Positions 59,857 through 64,000 of a stretch of DNA of 64,000 nucleotides are shown piece by piece (positions within the stretch are counted from its first letter, which is position 1; each line of letters begins with the position of its first letter). The DNA lies in assembly GCA_015228875.1 (NCBI GenBank), contig JADGCS010000002.1:1-64000 (forward strand), given 5' to 3'. The notes below the pieces were generated by a model, which did not search any database, was not told the origin of the DNA, and worked only from the letters and a program-made list of their open reading frames with translations. Origin of the DNA: Deltaproteobacteria bacterium (GTDB lineage Bacteria > UBA10199 > JADGCS01). A program made the translations under genes and the position numbers.

Positions 59857-59919
59857 TGCATGACCGCGCCCGTTACAATAATTTAGTGGGCACTTGCATG
59901 ACCGCGCACATTACAATAA
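59857..59919. repeat. Two direct repeats of CTTGCATGACCGCGC...TTACAATAA
   Basis: The ~28-bp unit occurs at about 59857-59884 and 59892-59919 with two mismatches. It lies between hipT and the transposase relic and may be a duplication at an insertion. Confidence 0.5.
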
Positions 59920-59931
59920 AAGATCATCGCC

Positions 59932-60129
59932 TTTAACCGCCACCTCCACGCCCTGATCACAGACGGGGTAATCAACTCTGCCGATCCGCGCACAATCACT
60001 TTTCAACACTGCCCTCACTACTATTTCAACCAAATGACAGAATTGTTTAGGTGGGCCAAACTGATTGCCAGAACCTTTGGCGAGATGCCGACAATCTGCC
60101 CACAATGCGGCGAGGAGATGAATCTGTAA
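59932..60129 (+). pseudogene. IS91-type transposase C-terminal relic
   Basis: An open frame without a start codon encodes FNRHLHALITDGVI, an HLHALxxDGV motif typical of IS91/Y2-type transposases. It ends with CPQCGEEM, the usual C-terminal zinc motif. The region between is shortened, so an internal deletion is likely. No functional product is expected. Confidence 0.6.
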
Positions 60130-60149
60130 CCCCTCACTAATCTGATTTG

Positions 60150-61700
60150 CTAATCCTCCACAACAGGCAGCGTAAATCCCGCATCGGTAATCACATCGAG
60201 GTAACCATCGCCATCATTATCTGCGGCGGTTTTTAATTCGTGTGTCAGATTTTGGGAGGGGTTGTTTTGATCGATGATGGAATTGTTATCAGAATCGTAA
60301 TCAAACGAGAATGGATCTGTCTGCGATGCCGTGTAGTTGCAGGAATTGGTTGGGGCGTATCTGATGTTGGAAGATTGCTCTGTAAACACACCTGTCACGG
60401 ATTGTGCGATACTTTGGTGTTGTACAAGATCAAGCAGCACATGATTGTTGTTGCCGGGGGCTGCCCAATTGCAGATAAACCCCGAGATGCGTCCATCAAA
60501 TTCGGTGGTATCCGAGTGGGGGCCATACCCGTAAAAGGCGTCGCCTGTGAGGGTCTCATCGGAGTTGATGTGCAGATTAAAGACACGCGAGTGGCTGTCC
60601 TGATGGCCCGCCTGCCACGCGTAGGCGTAGTTGCCCGACAGATTTTCGGGATTAAAGTTGGCAAGAAAGCGCGAATAATTATCGGTCCAGTCTTGCGTGG
60701 GATCAAGCAGGCGATTGGCGGTGAAGGGGGATTCGTCCCTTTCGTCAAGGCCGCCGCAATAAATCGCCCAGGCGGCATCAAAGGCAAGGGCTGTTGCAGA
60801 TGTCTTGTGATACAGGGTGGAACCAGCAACTGATGACAGGGCATGGCCTTCGAGACATTTGTAGCTGAGAGGCCAATCATACTGGTAGGTGAATTTACCG
60901 CGGTAGGGTGCGTCGTTGGTGTCTGCATCACCCGTCTCGGCAAGGGGCATGTGTTCGAGACCCACAGTCACACGCATGGCGTTGATTTGATCGTTGTCAA
61001 CGGGGGTAAATGTGAATTCGAGGGTGTATGTGTAAACATCATTGCCTGTGTCAGGGTCTGTGCTCTGTGAAAGGGTTGCATTTGAGAAACTTGAAGAGAC
61101 CGCTGTCATGTCGGCGGTTAAATTAATGGTCTCGCCGGCTGCAGGCAAATCAACCCCCGTGACATTGGCAATGCAGATCATGCTGGCCAGGGCCTTGAGG
61201 ATAACATCTGCCTTGTCAGACACACCGGCAATACGTTCATTTTGCTGGGCTGCAGAGCAGGCCTCGCCTGTGTCGGCCTCATTTTTTGTCCAGAGGCCCA
61301 CATCGCCGGATGGCAGTTGCCCGCTGTTGGGAAGGTTGCTATCGGGGTGATTGCTGTAATTGACGACCGGCCCATAACAGTCGGCGTTTTGGGATGGTCT
61401 GAGGAGCGGTTCGGGATCAAAGACACAATCCGAGGGTTCGGTGCCTGTTAGTATGTTGTTGATGGCGGTGGTTGTCTCCGAAAAAGAACTCAAGGCCAAA
61501 GGACCAGATGAGGGCAGTAGATTGACGGAGGCTGTGGCTGACTGGAAGCTCAGGGGCGATGTGATGGCAAAGCTTGTTGGATAGACATTTGTGATGGTCG
61601 TTGGGGGATTACCCACACGGGTGCCGGCCTCGCCGCAATGAATCATCAACAGGAGGACAAGGAGCAGGGGGGGTAATACCGATTTAAGATTGAGTTTCAT
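60150..61700 (-). CDS. Large secreted lipoprotein, 516 aa
   Basis: A signal peptide with LLLVLLLMIHC (Cys22, non-canonical lipobox) is followed by AGTRVGNPP, a 'RVGNP' pattern common after the lipobox in Bdellovibrio and related lipoproteins. The mature part is Asn/Ser/Thr-rich with 8-10 cysteines (SDCVFDPEPLLRP, CSAAQQNERIAG). It ends in acidic DNDGDGYLDVITD, an EF-hand-like calcium loop. No enzyme domain is recognised. It overlaps the TIGR02147 regulator gene by 4 nt and should be expressed from the same mRNA. Confidence 0.7.
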   Translation of the reverse strand: MKLNLKSVLPPLLLVLLLMIHCGEAGTRVGNPPTTITNVYPTSFAITSPLSFQSATASVNLLPSSGPLALSSFSETTTAINNILTGTEPSDCVFDPEPLLRPSQNADCYGPVVNYSNHPDSNLPNSGQLPSGDVGLWTKNEADTGEACSAAQQNERIAGVSDKADVILKALASMICIANVTGVDLPAAGETINLTADMTAVSSSFSNATLSQSTDPDTGNDVYTYTLEFTFTPVDNDQINAMRVTVGLEHMPLAETGDADTNDAPYRGKFTYQYDWPLSYKCLEGHALSSVAGSTLYHKTSATALAFDAAWAIYCGGLDERDESPFTANRLLDPTQDWTDNYSRFLANFNPENLSGNYAYAWQAGHQDSHSRVFNLHINSDETLTGDAFYGYGPHSDTTEFDGRISGFICNWAAPGNNNHVLLDLVQHQSIAQSVTGVFTEQSSNIRYAPTNSCNYTASQTDPFSFDYDSDNNSIIDQNNPSQNLTHELKTAADNDGDGYLDVITDAGFTLPVVED

Positions 61701-62563
61701 TTTGTCCCCTTTTTTTCAAGCGCCCTTGTCACAGGAAAAAACTGAAAATTTAATTGAAAGACCTCATCGTATTGAATGTTTTTTTGATTGATCATCGTGA
61801 GGATTTCATCCTGCAGGTGTTGCATTTTTTTGGCGATGACCTTTTCAAGTTCTGCCGGTATCGGGATTGTTAACGCGCTGAAGTTGCGGTTTTGCTGTTT
61901 GAGATGCGCCAGATATCTTCTGGCCTTGTTGAGTACGGCCTCATGAAAACCAAAGGCCTCCATCGCCTCGACATGGCTGCCCGTATCGACCACAGCATCT
62001 GACTGACAGAGTTTTTGCTGCTCGTCCCTCTTTAACAGGCCGAGTTCGAGCAGGGTGTTGATGGCCTCTCTTGCCATCGCAGGTGTGATACGGGGCAGAC
62101 ACTTTGCAGCAATCCATTTTGGGTCTTCTTTAAAATCCTTGAGCAGGACCATCTCTCGGATACAGGCGTAGTAGTCATTTGAGAGGTACTTGTTTTGATG
62201 TTTTTTAAGCTCCGAAAAAACCAGCTTTGGTTTGAGTGAGATGATGCTGTTGTAGAGGGTGTTTTTTTTGTCGGGGTCGCTGGTATTTGAAAATTCAACC
62301 AGGTACTCTAAATATTTTTTTTCACGGTCCTTAAAATTAAGGTACGCGCATAATTTTTCGATACTGGTTTTTGAGAGTTTGCGTTCGCCATCGATGATCA
62401 TTTTGACAAAACTTGGCGAACCAAAGCCAATCTCTTTGGCAAGATTTCTCATTGTCATTTCGGGGCGCAGGGATTTTAATGCCTCAACAAGATCCCTTAA
62501 ATAAGACCGAAAGTCGCTGTAAAGAAAGATGTTGATCTTTGGTTTTGAGGGTTTTCTGCCCAT
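61697..62563 (-). CDS. TIGR02147-family regulator
   Basis: A 288-aa protein. It has the TIGR02147/DUF4423 layout: INIFLYSDFRSYLRDLVEAL at the N-terminus, then an HTH-like block (MRNLAKEIGFGSPSFVKMII). The C-terminal half has the typical ALTIPIPAELEKVIAKKM. Such proteins are frequent in Bdellovibrio, Fibrobacter and related groups, usually next to secreted-protein genes, and are assumed to regulate them. It is the first gene of the pair with the lipoprotein. A TTGACA-N18-TATAAT promoter lies upstream. Confidence 0.85.
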   Translation of the reverse strand: MGRKPSKPKINIFLYSDFRSYLRDLVEALKSLRPEMTMRNLAKEIGFGSPSFVKMIIDGERKLSKTSIEKLCAYLNFKDREKKYLEYLVEFSNTSDPDKKNTLYNSIISLKPKLVFSELKKHQNKYLSNDYYACIREMVLLKDFKEDPKWIAAKCLPRITPAMAREAINTLLELGLLKRDEQQKLCQSDAVVDTGSHVEAMEAFGFHEAVLNKARRYLAHLKQQNRNFSALTIPIPAELEKVIAKKMQHLQDEILTMINQKNIQYDEVFQLNFQFFPVTRALEKKGTK

Positions 62564-62594
62564 AGAAGTACAAGTATTTTTTATTGATGGTTTT

Positions 62595-62624
62595 ATTATA
62601 ACAACCTGTGTACATTAATGTCAA
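62595..62624 (-). promoter_or_regulatory. Consensus sigma70 promoter of the TIGR02147/lipoprotein operon
   Basis: On the minus strand, TTGACA (62619-62624) and TATAAT (62595-62600) are 18 bp apart. The spacer contains TGTGTACATT read on the plus strand, a motif repeated about 85 bp further on, at 62692-62702. This may be an operator. Confidence 0.65.
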
Positions 62625-62863
62625 TTTAATACTATGTAATAACTAAAAATTTTATTAGCTATTATTAATTATTAGGATTATTGAGCATTAATATTGTGTA
62701 CATTTCAACCCTCAAAGAGGACTCGAGTTTTTTGAGGGGGCTTTAAACACAACCCGCCGTTTTCATTGCAATGTGTCGTGACCAAAGCTTTTGCATGGTG
62801 TATAATAATAGATATCGATTTGTTTTTTAATAATTTATTACAACATCCCTTAAGGGGAGAATC
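62625..62863. other. AT-rich divergent promoter region
   Basis: It contains a second TGTGTACATT near 62693 and an inverted repeat CCCTCAAA...TTTGAGGG at about 62709-62737. A -10 box TATAAT at 62801-62806 fits the PAP2-like gene (start 62864, Shine-Dalgarno AAGGGGAG), though its -35 is weak. No gene is seen. Confidence 0.4.
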
Positions 62864-63481
62864 ATGAAGCTTGCACATCGCATAATGGTTCTTTTCATCT
62901 ATCTACTCGTTGCTCAGGGGATTTATTTAGGCGCGCAAAAAATGGTACTGCAACACGTTGGTATTTCAAATATCAACCTGATGCTCCCCTATGAAGACCG
63001 TATTCCGTTTCTGCCTTTTATGGTAATCATTTACTTGAGTGTTTATCTTTTACCTGTTGGTATTATATTATCAATTTACAGAAAGGGAAGAATTTTTAAA
63101 ATCATGATTGTCTTTACGCTTGCCCTTTTCATTCACACCTTGTTTTTTATTATCATGCCTGTTGAGTACTCCCTGAGACCTGTGGTTAACATCCCGTCGG
63201 AAATCCTGCATCAACTCATGCTGTTTGTTTATTCTGTCGATGCCCCGATCAACACATTTCCCTCGCTGCATGTTTCCGTTGCCTTTATCAGTTATTACAT
63301 TATAAGACGTTACAGGCCACAATGGTCGAGGGGCGTCTTGATGCTTGCCATAGCCATCGCGCTGTCAACAGTCCTGGTGAAACAGCACTACATACTCGAT
63401 GTTGTGTCGGGGTTTTTGATTGCTCATTTGTTAAATGCGTTTATCCTGCAGAAAGACCTCAAAAAAATTCTTCATGTGTAG
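62864..63481 (+). CDS. PAP2-superfamily membrane phosphatase (Aur1/Ipt1-like)
   Basis: A 205-aa protein with five to six membrane segments. The phosphatase motifs are visible: the central FPSLHVSVAF, with the catalytic His in the PSxH type, and KQHYILDVVSGFLIAH, with the His and Asp of the second and third motifs. Proteins of this class dephosphorylate or transfer lipid phosphates at the membrane, for example undecaprenyl or phosphatidic acid. The TAG stop belongs to the tail of a reverse family A repeat. Confidence 0.85.
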   Translation: MKLAHRIMVLFIYLLVAQGIYLGAQKMVLQHVGISNINLMLPYEDRIPFLPFMVIIYLSVYLLPVGIILSIYRKGRIFKIMIVFTLALFIHTLFFIIMPVEYSLRPVVNIPSEILHQLMLFVYSVDAPINTFPSLHVSVAFISYYIIRRYRPQWSRGVLMLAIAIALSTVLVKQHYILDVVSGFLIAHLLNAFILQKDLKKILHV

Positions 63482-63563
63482 GCATTTCAAAGTCGACAGA
63501 GCGCGGGTGCAGTCCTCGCATGACGAAGGGACTCAATCGCGTCAAAGTCAAATTAGTCACTTG
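63479..63563 (-). repeat. Family A repeat, copy (reverse), giving the PAP2 gene its stop codon
   Basis: The tail TAGGCATTTCAAAG begins at the PAP2 TAG. The head (CAAATTAGTCACTTG) ends at 63563. The copy lies between the PAP2 gene and the folD leader. Confidence 0.85.
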
Positions 63564-63630
63564 TTTCTTGAAAAAAGACATTCCATCGCGTGTCACAAAA
63601 TCTTGTTTGCCAAATAGAGACGGATTATTT

Positions 63631-63661
63631 ATGACCTCCGGCAACCCGGAGGTTTAAGTTG
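63631..63661 (+). promoter_or_regulatory. Hairpin masking the folD ribosome-binding site
   Basis: ACCTCCGG-CAAC-CCGGAGGT (63634-63653) is a perfect 8-bp stem. The 3' arm contains GGAGG, the folD Shine-Dalgarno, 6 nt before the TTG start at 63659. A mini-frame ATG...TAA (MTSGNPEV, 63631-63657) covers the hairpin and ends one nucleotide before the TTG. Translation of the mini-frame would open the stem. Confidence 0.5.
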
Positions 63662-64000
63662 GCACAGTTGATAGACGGCAAACTTGTCTCTCAAAAAATA
63701 AAAACAGAGCTCAAAATCAAGGTGGATGAGTTTATTAAGCAAACCGGTATTCAGCCCGGGCTTGCGACCGTCCTGGTTGGTGACAACGAGGCCAGTCGCA
63801 TCTACGTCAAAAACAAAATTAAGGGGACAGAAGACAGCGGGATGAGGTCCATTCATCGCCAATGCCCACAGGGCATTACAGAGGCGGAACTTCTCACGCT
63901 GATCAACACACTCAATGGTGACCCATCGGTTCATGGTATCCTTGTTCAGTTGCCGCTCCCCGCGCATATCTCATCGGATAAAATCATCCGCGCCATTAAC
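63659..64000 (+). CDS. folD: Bifunctional methylenetetrahydrofolate dehydrogenase/cyclohydrolase FolD (5' part)
   Basis: The first 114 codons of folD, cut by the window edge. The product begins AQLIDGKLVSQKIK. It continues with PGLATVLVGDNEASRIYVKN, whose Tyr-(x)-Lys pair is catalytic, and GILVQLPLPAHISSDK, the FolD signature. It converts methylene-THF to formyl-THF with NADP. The start is TTG at 63659 with GGAGG 6 nt upstream. That GGAGG is sequestered in a hairpin (see 63631). A family A repeat and a mini-frame precede it. Confidence 0.93.
   Translation, partial: MAQLIDGKLVSQKIKTELKIKVDEFIKQTGIQPGLATVLVGDNEASRIYVKNKIKGTEDSGMRSIHRQCPQGITEAELLTLINTLNGDPSVHGILVQLPLPAHISSDKIIRAIN

Noticed and set aside
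1917-63563. The dispersed families A-D as a CRISPR array
   Set aside because: Copies are kilobases apart, occur in both orientations and have no regular spacers; no cas gene is present.

Overview
The window reads as chromosomal DNA of a Gram-negative bacterium of the deltaproteobacterial/Bdellovibrionota kind. There is no rRNA here, so this is an inference. It rests on a TIGR02147-type regulator coupled to a secreted lipoprotein gene, a DUF1285 protein, a SPOR protein, an M16 peptidase pair, split methylmalonyl-CoA mutase chains, a UbiA/UbiE quinone pair and a histone-fold protein. TGA, TAA and TAG are all used as stops. Genes are densely packed, often with 4-nt ATGA overlaps.

Layout. 1-2750: a broken or recoded unknown gene, a nucleotidyltransferase pair, tRNA-Arg and a BrnT/CopG-type toxin-antitoxin pair. 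2790-7900 (minus): a tightly coupled redox operon (4Fe-4S protein, two FAD-oxidase-like proteins, a GlcF-like Fe-S protein) ending in a diacylglycerol-kinase-type lipid kinase. 8079-11331: a protein with four zinc-ribbon repeats fused to a receiver domain, overlapping a hybrid histidine kinase. 11500-12860: an AbiE-like pair in reversed gene order. 13160-20170: M16 peptidases, argS, a SPOR protein and a DUF1285 protein with a long Lys/Ala-rich tail. 20200-20920: a DUF4160/HTH pair whose toxin-like member carries an in-frame TAA. 21049-31157: DUF1015, an RlmI-like protein with eroded motifs, cyclophilin, PBP1A, a lipoprotein, RNase R, UbiA and UbiE. 31292-36981: thiolase, enoyl-CoA hydratase, acyl-CoA dehydrogenase and the two methylmalonyl-CoA mutase chains, an acyl-CoA/propionyl-CoA catabolic block. 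37128-42784: mostly unrecognised proteins. 42934-45385: a mobile element with hairpin-rich inverted ends, carrying a Y1 transposase and a DruA/DUF4338-ISAs1 transposase split by a -1 frameshift at an A8 run. 45558-56366: tRNA-Met, clpS/clpA, a TMTC-like membrane TPR protein, a zinc-finger/histone-fold protein, rlmB and ffh. 56489-60129: transposase relics around an HTH-nucleotidyltransferase pair and a three-gene HipB-HipS-HipT module. 60150-64000: the lipoprotein/TIGR02147 pair, a PAP2-type phosphatase and the start of folD.

Two themes cross the window. First, dispersed palindromic repeats of at least four families sit exactly at gene ends and starts. The most frequent (family A, about 83 bp, nine copies) keeps an open reading frame, supplies stop codons to several genes and is read through into the 5' end of a cyclophilin gene. 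Second, toxin-antitoxin-like modules are unusually dense (six), and four of them have a sigma70-like -10 box only 6-8 nt before the first start codon, predicting leaderless mRNAs.

The strongest candidates for new biology are the MYND-like zinc finger plus histone fold protein (52161-52670), the zinc-ribbon(x4)-receiver protein with its kinase (8079-11331), the two-transposase element with REP-like ends (42934-45385) and the family A repeat.
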